Below are positions 38,730 to 48,689 of a stretch of DNA of 64,000 nt, piece after piece; position 1 is the first letter of the stretch; each line of letters begins with the position of its first letter. The position numbers and the translations under genes were made by a program. This DNA comes from Eonycteris spelaea (Eukaryota; Chordata; Mammalia; Chiroptera; Pteropodidae), in NCBI GenBank assembly GCA_003508835.1, contig PUFA01000181.1, positions 1,116,001 to 1,180,000 on the forward strand, read 5' to 3'. A model generated the notes under the pieces. That model did not search any database. It saw nothing but the letters and a program-made list of their open reading frames with translations, and was not told the DNA's origin.

Positions 38730-39320
38730 ATATTCCAAAAATTGGCATCTCTGACTCTTCCTTCCCTATACCTAATCAGTCCCCAGGTCCTTTGTGTCTT
38801 CTCCATAATCCCTCACATCTGTCCTTTTTTTCTATTTTCATTTCACATTCCCAGGTCAGGCCTTGATTATTTCACACCTGGGCTACTGTAACAACCTCTA
38901 ACTGGCTCCATTCATGGCTGCTCTCGCCCTCTCAAATCCCGCTGGCCCACAGCTGCTAGATCAATTTTCTTAAAACACCATTGTGATCATATCTGTTCAA
39001 AAACCTCTGAAGACTTTCCATTACCTTCTCTAGCATGTTCAAACTCCTAAGTTTAGCAGTCCCTGTATAGCCCTAGCTGCCTCCTCACCTTTATTTCTTA
39101 CTACTCTTTCCAAACAAATCCTTTATCAAATTGGTCCACTTAAGTCCTTAAGATATGCCTTGTACTTTTCTGCTTCTAAGTCTTGGTGTATACAGCTTCT
39201 CTCCATCTGGAATACTCTCTGCTTCCCAGTTTCCATCTCAATCTATAGAAATTCAACCTATCTTTCAAGGTCTAGTTCAAGAGCCACCTACTATGTATAC
39301 TTCTCCTTGACTACCACAAA
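38730..39320 (+). repeat. L2 LINE 3' part
   Basis: 'ctgggctactgtaacaacctctaactggct', 'attgtgatcatatctgttcaaaaacctctgaagactttcc', 'tggaatactctctgcttccc' and 'ttcaaggtctagttcaagagccacc' are in L2 order. Confidence 0.88.
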
Positions 39321-39329
39321 GGAAAAAGA

Positions 39330-39560
39330 TGGCAGATTCTATATTAGACACATCTGGGTTTGAATTAGAGCTTCAACAGTTAAGTGTCACCGGGTACATT
39401 CATAATAGCTCTTTGCCTCAGTTTCTTCATCTGTAAGATGGGGATAATAGCAACTTCCCTTGGGCATCTTGTGAGTAGTAAATGAATTAATCCATGTAAA
39501 GTACTTAGCATGATGCCTGGCCTAAGGAAGACCCAAGATATGTTAGAGATTGTTATTACT
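39330..39560 (+). repeat. MIR SINE, near-complete
   Basis: 'acacatctgggtttgaattagagctt', 'tttgcctcagtttcttcatctgtaagatggggataatagc' and 'catgatgcctggcctaagg' lie directly after the L2. Confidence 0.92.
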
Positions 39561-40789
39561 TTTGCCAGTAATTAATTTATCTTAGTCTGAATTCAGGCAG
39601 TAGTTATGGCCATTACAAACTGATTGTTCATGTACATATATCATTCCCCTCGCTCTCCTTTTCTACCCTCACCCCTCATGTTTGTTCTTCCTCCTATCCC
39701 CTCCTCCTCCCTCCCAAGATTACATGATCCTGATAAACAGAGTATATCTCTTATACATCTTAGTGTCTATAATAGTCATTCACACCCAATAGATGGTCAA
39801 TAAGTCTGTTTAATCCCTAATAAAATACTGAATAACAGACAGTATTAAAATGTTCCACTTCCCAAAGTAAAAAAAAAAAAAAGTATAATAAAATGCTTAA
39901 AATAATTAACTTAAAAAATCTAAATTTTCAGCCTCACAAAATTAAATCTCTCCTCTCATGGTTCTCTAGACTCTTTTGCTCTTTCTTTTAAAACAAACAA
40001 CTCAACCTATTCATGCAGCAGAAGATGAAAGCAACAGCAAATATATGCAAGTCAGATAGCAGCCAAATACCGGAACACAAGGACCAGGAGATAACTCAGT
40101 TGAACACAGCTCTGGATGAAGTGAAATAGGAAGACAATTTAAAGGGAAAGGTAACTAGCTCATCAGTCATGCTAACAATGTTGACTGTTTTACACATACA
40201 CCAGTCCCAGGATTCCTTTGCACCCTGAACCACATAAAAACAACTGAAATAGCCAGGCTAGGATAACAAGTAGATGCAGAAATATCAGTCTTCTGGCTCA
40301 ACAACTGAGCTTACCACATGAACAATTTAATTACTTACATCAAAAGGGACTATATTAACATATCTCAAGACTCTAAAATAACCAAGTTTGGCTAATAAAG
40401 TCATATTAAGTAAATATAGTCTTACTGTATACTAATCATTCGCCTCAAGAAAATCAGTATGATAACTTTATGTACATAAACTATTAATAGCATAAAGTTT
40501 TTCAACAATGCCCAGGGAAAATCATGTAACTATAATTCTGGTTTCTAGTTTATTTGCATGACCCTAACCTTCAGTTGCGTTCCCAGCCAAAATCAGGCCT
40601 GGTAACCACTACCCTCAAAGAGTTTACTAATGGAGTGAATTAGATGGTCTAATGGTATGTTAATGACTCTCTGAAAACTAACATAAAGTACCACATATAA
40701 AAATAAAGTACTGTGTATTAAATTTCTATCCCTATGATACTTGTCTTTAGAGGACCTTAAAATGTTTCCCAGCTTTGAAGTGCAATTAT

Positions 40790-40960
40790 TCTCAAATCAC
40801 AGAATCTGAAGAGTTGGAAAGAGCCTTAGAAGTCCCCCATTACAGGAACACTTTCTATCACCTCCTAGGCAAAAGGTCCTCCAGCCTTTGCTTGAATAAT
40901 TTCAGCAATGGGGACTATTTTGCAATTGTTACAAAATTCTTCCTTACAATCATTGGGCCT
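40790..40960 (+). repeat. Ancient repeat-like fragment
   Basis: 'cacagaatctgaagagttggaaagagccttagaagtccc' matches a very old vertebrate-type interspersed repeat opening. The rest is worn. Confidence 0.4.
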
Positions 40961-42318
40961 CACTGAACTTCCACCAAAGATCCTATTCTGCACTCTGGAA
41001 CAACACAAGGTAAGTTAACCTTTGAAATATAATCACTTAGGATATATTTGTCAATTTGGTCAAAATGCAAAAGAAAGCTCAGAAAACAAAAAGAAGAAAC
41101 CACCACTGTACACAGCAAAATTTTGAAATTCAGGAAACTGTTGAAATTACAAGCCAGTGTATTTTCAAGATATCAAAGCTCACACCTCAGTTAACATATA
41201 AATATTAAGAGTAATCCAATTTTTTTACAGAGTAAAGTGACAGTGTTTATTGAATACCTTTCTGCAACTTGAAACTACTAAAATCCACCAACACTGTTTT
41301 AAAAATTACAATTCTATAGAAAGTTAAAGTGGTTTTTCCAATTCCCATATTTTCATTAGGTTTATTTCTAAAACATCTGGTTTTTTTAAAGATCCCATTC
41401 CGCCCTTCTGGTGCAATATTTTATTTTGAAAAATAAATAGTTTCAAAAATAAAGCCTAAAACGAATGGAGTGTAAAGGAGTGGGGGTGGGGCTAGGAGCA
41501 AAGAAGGGCCCTGCAGGAAAAGGCTGGTTACTGGGTATTTTCCCGCTGGAAGCATGCTTCACTGGCATAGGCATCTGAACCAACGAGCCAAACAAATACA
41601 ACCGAAGAACAAGAACGATCATGAGCAATGAGTGTAAGGCATAAATGTCTGTAAGATGTAAATGCATTGGCACTGGTCATCAAGCAGCGCCAGATGTGTC
41701 GGGACCCCGTAGAGGAAAGGTAAGAGGTCCAAGAAGCAGAGATCACGGCTACACTTTGGGGGAGGAGAGGAGGGAAGAAACCAAGGAGTAACAACCGTTC
41801 AGCTGTCCAACGAAGCCCGACCAGTACAGATCACAAGAAAGACAGCAAGTGACTAGAAGGAAGGCACACACCACGGAGAACCTGAAGAAGGGCGTGCAGT
41901 GCGCGAATACTGAACGGGTCCATGAAATGGGTGTGGGTGAGGGGACGCGGGTGGGTATAAGGGGCAACGCAGTTGTCCCATGGTCCTCCCCTGCAGCAGA
42001 GCAAGAGGGTAAAGGAAGGGGGAGGAAGAAAAGCCAGAATGACTCATTCCCGAAAGGAAGTGCTCAAGCCATAGGCAGGCATGCCACAGGGAGGTTCGGG
42101 CGAGGATTGTGAGAGCTCGGTGCACAGAGTGAGGGGGGCAAAAATTAACGTCCTGCAGCTCGTCTTCAAGATGGGGAGTGTGGGGTGTTCGCGGCAGCCG
42201 AGTGCCAAGGCCTGGGAAGCGGCGCGGCGCGTGCGCACTGGCGCTCGGCGGGATCCGCTGAGGCAAAGCCGAGCCGCAGTGACAGAAGCGAGCGGAGCGG
42301 CCGCCAAGAGGGACTCAC

Positions 42319-42381
42319 CGAGGCACAGGGGCTGGAGGTGGTGCTGGGGGTAGGCGACCGCTGGACCGTGACCAAAGCCAT
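42319..42381 (-). CDS. SSH2: SSH2 first coding exon (slingshot phosphatase 2), partial
   Basis: Reading leftward from 42381, the first 21 codons begin MALVTVQRSPTPSTT and continue SSPCAS. This is the N-terminus I know for SSH2; the paralogue SSH1 begins MALVTLQRSPTPSAA, so the V6 and STTSS form point to SSH2. The frame leaves the exon in phase 0 at a consensus donor (TCG then GTGAGT, 42318 downward), and the next residue in known SSH2 is a glutamate from exon 2, outside this window. SSH2 is a cytoplasmic dual-specificity-type phosphatase that dephosphorylates and so activates cofilin/ADF, promoting actin filament turnover. This exon encodes only the leader before the SSH-N and catalytic domains. 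The 5' UTR lies to the right in the CpG island. Readthrough past the donor would stop after about 50 codons and is not meaningful. Confidence 0.93.
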
Positions 42382-42720
42382 CTAGGCGCTGCTGGGTTGT
42401 TCCGGGCAGGGCATTCTTGTCCTGAGTGTGGGGGACGGGAGGGTGACGGAGCCGGAATGGGGAAAGGAGTGTGGGGGTAGAGGTGAGGGGAACGGGGAAT
42501 AGGAGGAGGCCGCGGGAACGGCTGCAGGCTCCGCACCCACCACTGGACTCTCGCAGACTGACGCGCCGAACCGGCGGCTGGCGGGCGGGCTGGCGGGCGG
42601 TTCGGCAGCTGCGGGGCACAATGAGCGCTCCCAGTGCGCAGGCGCCACCTGTCAGCAACCGCCTCTCCCCTCGGCGCGCGCCACCGCCTCGCCGTAACCC
42701 TTGAGTTGCCGGAAGCTGGC
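42382..42720 (-). other. SSH2: SSH2 5' UTR and start region (approximate)
   Basis: Sequence upstream of the SSH2 start codon on the minus strand is GC-rich and lies within the CpG island. The right limit is a guess based on the ETS and NRF1-like sites at 42635-42716. The context around the ATG is AGATGG, a moderate Kozak match with G at +4. Confidence 0.5.
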
Positions 42721-44299
42721 GGCGAGTGTGCGCCTCAGGACGACGCCCCCTCTCGGTTTCCTCCGCGCAGGGATTGCGCCGTTTGCCGGCGGGGGTCTGG
42801 GGAGAGGGGTGGGGTGAGGGCTCTGGGTCTGGGGCCACTGGAGTACCCACTCCTCCGGACAACCATTTTGTGAGGTGGGGCGCACAGCTTCACCAACCTT
42901 AGTGAAAAGAAGCTGAGGTGAAAACCTGACGCAAACTCGTTGTCTGGGAAAGGGCTCCGCAGGGGTTCAAACGCTTTTTTCTGAGCGTGGTTGGGAGTAA
43001 CCGGGCTAGTACCCTCTGGTCGCGACCAGTTTTATCCCGCTTTGACCCGGCTCTCGGGGGCTTTTTCTGAGTTTTCCCACCTTTCAGACTCAGAGTCCAT
43101 GTTTTGTGATAAGACTTTTTGGAAGAAAGATTTTTTCATTTTATACCTTAGGAAGCCTAATGGTAGCCTCATGCTTCCTCTACTACCCTGGCCTCTGTCT
43201 AAGGACTCATTCATTATTCCTGAGGTGAAGAGAGGGTGAGTGAGCTTGGGAGGCCGAGAAAGCTGGGATCACAGAGTTTAAGGGTCCAACCTGCTATTTA
43301 CCTCCCACTTGCTTCCTGCTGGGAAGAAATTCTCTTAGAGAGGATTTGCTTCTTGAGGTTTCTTCTCCTTGTCTCTAGATTTCATTACTTCATAGATATA
43401 CGCGAAATGTAGATTAAATATTCTTATAATAAGGAATAATTTTTAAATGAAACCGTCAGCGAATATAAGCCACAAAGGTAATGAAAAATCAAGATTAAAA
43501 AGGGGGAAAGATCACACTATGTAAACACCATTGATTACACAGAGAAAGAGAACTGACAAAGCTATTTCTCAATTTGAGTGGATGACCTAGTAAATACCAC
43601 CGTACACATCAAAGTTGTAGAAAATACACATTCAGGAGTTTGCAATTATTAAAGCCCACCTATCTGTCACTCAAACTCTTAGATCTCATTGCTTCTTTTA
43701 AACTGACAACTGTCATGACCTCTTTCTGGCTTCTGTATGGTTAATTGCCACTAGAGCCCTCTGTGCAGAGCCTTTGTTCTCTCCCTGGGGCCCTGTGGTT
43801 GAAATAATTAGCAAGGAGGTTTCATCAAGAATCAGACTCAGAGAGGGTCCCGGTACAGTACAGTCCCATGTAGAAATGTATTACAGAGAAGCCAGCTTGT
43901 AGGCTTTTGCCCCCTGGTGGTGGTCAAGAGTGCCTGCGAGACAAAATTAAAAATGTATGGTTCCCAAGTTAAACAGTCTTGACTGTGTTTTTCCCATAGC
44001 CACGTGGTAAACAGGAAAAGAGTAGACAAAGTTCAGCAGAACTTTGAACCAAAGCTTAGGAGACCAAACAGGAAGTATGCATAGCCAAGAAATATACATA
44101 GCCAAAATCTGAATGAACTTAAATAAATGAAACATGATTTATACACCAGAGTATCATGCTAGAAAATGTATTCAAAGCAATACATCTTAGCGATGTACTT
44201 TAGTATTTATATTGCTACAAAGTGTTTTAGCAATAAAATTTTAAATTCTTTTAGAAGATGACAATTCCATTTATTTACAATAGTAGGAAAGAGCACTAC

Positions 44300-44366
44300 T
44301 ATAGAAATCAGAAGACCTGGCTTTTAGTCCCAGCTATGTAAAACCTTAAGCAAGTGGCTTAAACTT
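44300..44366 (+). repeat. MIR SINE, left half
   Basis: 'gaaatcagaagacctggcttttagtcccagctatgtaaaaccttaagcaagtggcttaa' is the 5' half of a plus-strand MIR. It is interrupted by the L1 that follows and resumes at 44776. Confidence 0.85.
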
Positions 44367-44775
44367 CGTGTGTGTGTGTGTGTGTGTGTGTGTACTGAAT
44401 TTTTTTTTAAATTATGTTTATTAGGATAACTTTGGTTAATACAATTACATAATATTCAGGTGTACATTATAATTTGACATATATATATTCTATTGTGTGA
44501 TTATCACCCGAAGTCCAGTTTCCTTCAGCTACCATATATTTGATCCTCTTTACCCCCTTCAATTTCCCCCTACCCCTCTATATTTGATCCCCTTTCTCTC
44601 CCAACCCCTACCCTCTGGTAACCACTAGTCTATAGTCCATGTCCATGAGTCTCTGTTAGTTTGTCCTGTTCATTTTTTGCTTTTAGGTTTATATCCCACA
44701 TATAAGTGATAGCATGTGATTTTCAACTTTTTCTGTCTGGCTTATTTCGCTTAGCATGATTATCTCAAGGTCCAT
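44367..44775 (-). mobile_element. 5'-truncated L1 inserted in a MIR, with (TG)n tail
   Basis: An inverted L1 3' end (poly-T at about 44400, then 'attatgtttattaggataac' and 'aatttgacatatatatattc', to 'agcatgattatctcaaggtcca') is flanked by TTAAACTT at 44359-44366 and 44776-44783, the target-site duplication. Between the left duplication and the poly-T is a (TG)n run of about 24 bases, so the L1 poly-A tail has an attached CA microsatellite. It is homologous to the longer copy at 59770-60540 and shares its 3' sequence. Confidence 0.9.
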
Positions 44776-44905
44776 TTAAACTTTAGTTTCTTCATCTCTA
44801 CAATGGAGCCCTAACTAAGGATTCTTGTGATCAAATGAGATAATGTATGATACAGTACAGGATAAACCGTAAAGCCCTGTATGTGATTAAGATCGTTATT
44901 CTCTA
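44776..44905 (+). repeat. MIR SINE, right half
   Basis: 'ttagtttcttcatctctacaatggagccctaac...cttgtgatcaaatgagataatg' picks up the MIR exactly where 44366 leaves off. Confidence 0.85.
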
Positions 44906-46489
44906 AAGTTTCTTCCAAGTTCAGTCAGCTTCTGCTGAGTATACCCTATATAGAGAAAATAGTATCAAGCAAAAAGGGAATAAAAGGAACTAAAAGACAT
45001 GATTCATGCCTTTTTTTAATAATAAAAGATTAGTGGTCAAGACATGTCTCATCTGTAGATGGTATAGAACACCTTCATTCAGCATATCTGAGGTGATGAA
45101 ATCCTGGTCAAAACGGATTATAAGGTACCCAAATTTACTTTAAGTTTGTATCAGGAAGTTAGTTTATTATTTTATGGGTAAATATCTCTTCCTGGTATAT
45201 AACCTTTTTAAAAAACTAAGATTTAGAAATTTTTGATACATGTTCATTAATTTATTCATTAATTGAGAAAATATTTAGTGTGTATTATATGCTAGACAAT
45301 TTTAAGAACAATATAAGAATCTATTTACCTTTTAGCAGATAATAGCTTGTTAGGGAAAACCACATCAAAAAATTACAATAAGGTTTAGTGGTACTGTGGC
45401 TTCAGCCACCTCTGCTAGGCTCCAAGAGAGATGCATATATAGAAGTCTAGATATGTACAAAGTGCTTTAGAAACACAGGAGAAGTTCTGGGCAAATGTAT
45501 GCTTTATGATGTTGGTTTTCTGGCTTTGACTGCAGATCCCAATATATAGCTACTTTGTGAACTGAGTTGGATGGCATCTGAGCATTTGAAATCTATGTCC
45601 TCTGTCCCATTTATACCTACCTCTTTCTGGGCTCCATTCTGGTTCCAGCTTGGTCTTCTGGAGCCTGCGGAAGGAGGTATCTATTTAAAATAGAGAGAAA
45701 ATCCTAGAATCTTCTTACTATGCTAGATGAATTTGAGAAGAGTGGCTAAGAGCAGGATTCCCAAGAGAGTTAGCCAGAGATAAAAGTCCTCTAGTTCCAT
45801 TTATAGCACCTTTTTTCTTCTCACCTGTGATAATATAGGCCTACTTGTGCCCTTGGAATTTATTTTAACCCTTAACTTTTATCATCATTTCTTCAGGGGT
45901 GAAATTATAAAGGAACTTTTAAAATTTCTGAGATCAACTGGCTCTTAAGCTTTGAAAACCTGATGAGAACTATTAACCATCTCTCTGAAAGATACAATTG
46001 CATATTTCACTGAAATCCATTGGGTGGCGGGGGCAAGGTTAAGAATCCTGGTCTAAAATTTAAAGCATTGCTTCTCAACCTTTTTTCATATCATGACATC
46101 CATAGAAATGATATTTGTACAGCATACTGGAATAAATTAAAGGGGATTTGGACGCAACTACATGTGGTTTGGTGAAAAAAAAATGTTTTCTTAATATAAT
46201 TAATTATGAGAAAAACAAGATAAAATAATAGCGATAAATATTAAATTTATGTAAGCTTCCAAATTCTTCTCAAAATTTGAATGAAAAACTGAGATTATTT
46301 CTATAAATGCAACTTTTATGTAGGGTTTGGTGATTGAAATGACTGCATGTAATTCTTGAACAGGACAGTTTAACAATGATCACTTGGTAGTCATTATTGA
46401 TGATAATTTGTTTTATACAAATAAATGATAAATTTAAAGCAATTTCACAATTCAAAATTTACAAGTATAAATTATATTTGATTCTGAAA

Positions 46490-48660
46490 GCTCTTACTTT
46501 TTTTCCACTTGTCAATTCTTGCTCCCCAATTCAATCAACATAATGTCATCAATGTACCAGACCAAGTCAATGTTGAGCAGAAGGTCAAGATGCTCAATAT
46601 CTCTGGACCATGGCGAAGAGCAGGAGAATTGATGGAGCCCTGGGACAAGACTGTGAAGTTATGTTGTTGGCCCTGCTGAGTAAAAGCAACTTGCTTCTGG
46701 TGTTTCTTGACAATTTGTATGGGGAAATAAACATTTGTTAGGTCAATAGTTACATACTTGGTTGCCAGGGCTATGTTGTTTTGCTCTAGTAAATGTACTA
46801 CATATGGAAGAACAGCTGTAATTGGAGGTATCACCTGATTAAATTTGTAATAATCTAGTCATTCTCCAGTTATTTGTAATAATACAGTCATTTGTAATTA
46901 TCCAGTCCTTCACAGGCCAAACAGGCAAGTTAAATTAGCTTGAGATAGGTTTCATCACTCCTGCTTCTTTCAGATCTTTATTGGTGTCACTAATCTCTGT
47001 AATTCACCATTATGCCACTACAGGAAATCAATAACTATTTTTAATCTCCTGGTATGTGTGTATGTGGCGAAGGGAGGTTCTTAAGGACTTCGACTTGTCC
47101 CTTCATATTAAAATTGTGTTTATTCCAGGATCAGAGAGCCAGTATGGAAATTCTGCCAGTTACCAGGTATCTATTCTAGTTATATATCCAGGAACTGATG
47201 AAATTACTAGAGTGGTTCTATGGACATACTCAGCCTACTGTGATTCAAACTTGAGTTAAGACTCTCTCTCACCTGTTTACCTCAAGCCCTCACTTAAACT
47301 GTAAGACTGCAGTCTTTTTTGGGTCCCCGGGAATTAACATCATTTTAGTGCTAGTGTTTAGAAAAACCTAGATATTTATTTTTCCTTAATACACAGTCAT
47401 TAGGAAATGGCCACAGGTCCCTGTGGAAAAGACTTAGAGGAAGATTTTTGGTATATACTAATGGCAGTGCTTCCTTAAAGGAATCTAGCCTTCTTTTTAT
47501 TTAAGGGGCTTAGGTCTGGAAACTGGGTGAGAAGTCAGAACTCTTCACTATAGTGACTAAAGTCATTTTTGGCCACCATATATTAATACTATGTGTACAT
47601 GATCAACATTTTAGTAGTCTATCTACTTTATTCCTAGGGCCACCATAATCATTTAATAATAAAGATCACTAAAGGTCAAAGCATCTGATTACCACTGTAT
47701 CTCTACTTTTTATGGTAAATGTACCCACCACTGGCATTTGGCCTCTGCTACGTTGGGTCATTCCATCATGCCTAGTGTATGGAAGAAAGCTACCATAGAG
47801 CTTTTCAAGGATGTAAGTACTCCTACTCTCTACTGTATCTTCAATGCCTTAGTAAAGGGATGTCCCCAGAGTTCTCTAGACAGATACTTGGGTGGTGGGG
47901 GGGGGGGTGCGCGTGGAACTGTGGGTCATATGTGATAAATCTACTACAACATGCCTATCTTACCTAAGCATTTGATTTCTTCCTACATTATGTCAGGGAA
48001 TTTCTGGTATCTCAATTAAACATAGGCCACTGTGGAGTCAAAGTTTCAGTAAATTTACCAAGTAAATAGTTAGTGTCACTTCCAGATGTAAATGCTAACA
48101 CATTAAATCCCTATTTTCTGATAAGTGTATCCATATCAAGAAATTATAATTAACTCAGTATTATATTCTGCGCTCTTTGCTTTAGCTCCCATATAATATT
48201 GTCTCACACGCATTCCCTGGGTTTCTGCCACTGTATAAGGCAAATAGTGAAAATCTTTTGCTATAAACACAATATTATCTCCTGGCCAGACTTTGCATTT
48301 TCCCTGCTGGCACATTTTAAGATCTGATTTTAGTTATGAGTCTACTAGAAGTAAGAAGTGGTTGTGGTGAGTCTTGAGGAAAATGTGCATCCCCTTTCAA
48401 AGTAATTGTCCCAGATGAAATTATTAGAAGGTTTTCAATTAAGAAAGCCTAGTTTCTACAAATATAGGTGAATAAACTGCTTCCATTGGTAAAGAGGCTC
48501 AGAGTTTGACTCAGGAATTTACCATTATCAGTTTCCTAATCCAATTAAATGTCCCCATTCCAAATTTCAACATCTCCCTTCCCAATCAGTGCCCCATTTT
48601 CACGGCTGGACTGTGAATTCAATTAATATTATAATTCTGCAACCCATAGTTCTTGATTAA
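46490..48660 (-). mobile_element. Decayed class III (ERV-L-type) endogenous retrovirus, internal part
   Basis: On the minus strand, 46834 down to 46535 has an open stretch of 99 codons with reverse transcriptase landmarks: the first catalytic-aspartate box as TIDLTNVYF, and the LPQG-type box in the altered form VLSQGSINSPA. The YIDD active-site box (followed by IMLI, typical of class III elements) is present at 46545-46556 but in a different frame, so at least one frameshift separates them. The stretch further right (to about 48.65 kb), corresponding to upstream gag/protease parts in antisense, has many stops. No LTR was recognised at either edge. It is not functional. The exact family name is not determined. 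Confidence 0.75.
47896..47907. repeat. Poly-G run
   Basis: A run of about a dozen G residues lies inside the ERV remnant. Confidence 0.9.
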
Positions 48661-48689
48661 TTGACCTGTTTATTATCTATAATGACTGT

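Larger units (their letters stand above)
1..42318 (-). other. SSH2: SSH2 intron 1 (5' part), no further coding exon seen
   Basis: This is the transcribed but non-coding region downstream (on the minus strand) of the SSH2 first coding exon. I looked on the minus strand for a continuation of the N-terminal phosphatase sequence and found none. A first intron of tens of kilobases fits the known large size of this gene in mammals. Its content is listed piecewise below. Stretches not covered by a listed repeat (about 2.7-4.2, 6.4-7.3, 7.9-9.2, 12.4-13.1, 15.5-16.1, 23.6-24.7, 24.9-25.8, 25.9-27.0, 28.5-29.7, 30.9-32.7, 37.5-38.3, 39.6-40.8 and 40.96-41.87 kb) are AT-rich and show nothing I can name. 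Confidence 0.75.
41870..43050. promoter_or_regulatory. CpG island: shared SSH2/EFCAB5 promoter
   Basis: This is the only dense CpG stretch in the window, with its core at about 42180-42800 including GCGCGGCGCG and GGCGGGCGG runs. It lacks an obvious TATA box at the plausible start regions. It holds an ETS site GCCGGAAGC (42708-42716), NRF1-like TGCGCAGGCGCC (42635-42646) and GCGTGCGCAC near 42228, and repeated GGCGGGC units at about 42571-42603. SSH2 reads leftward from inside it (start codon 42381). The plus-strand gene must start to its right or within it. A broad-start, housekeeping-like bidirectional promoter is inferred from this content. Confidence 0.88.

Noticed and set aside
42044..42862. 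Minus-strand open frame of 272 codons across the CpG island
   Set aside because: It is in a different frame from the SSH2 leader, is rich in Pro/Arg/Ala as any frame in GC-rich DNA is, crosses the SSH2 donor, and shows no domain. The several other open frames in the island are rejected for the same reason.
46535..46834. A functional viral or domesticated reverse transcriptase
   Set aside because: The open stretch is only 99 codons, the conserved proline of the LPQG box is changed, the YIDD box is out of frame, and the surrounding region is full of stops.
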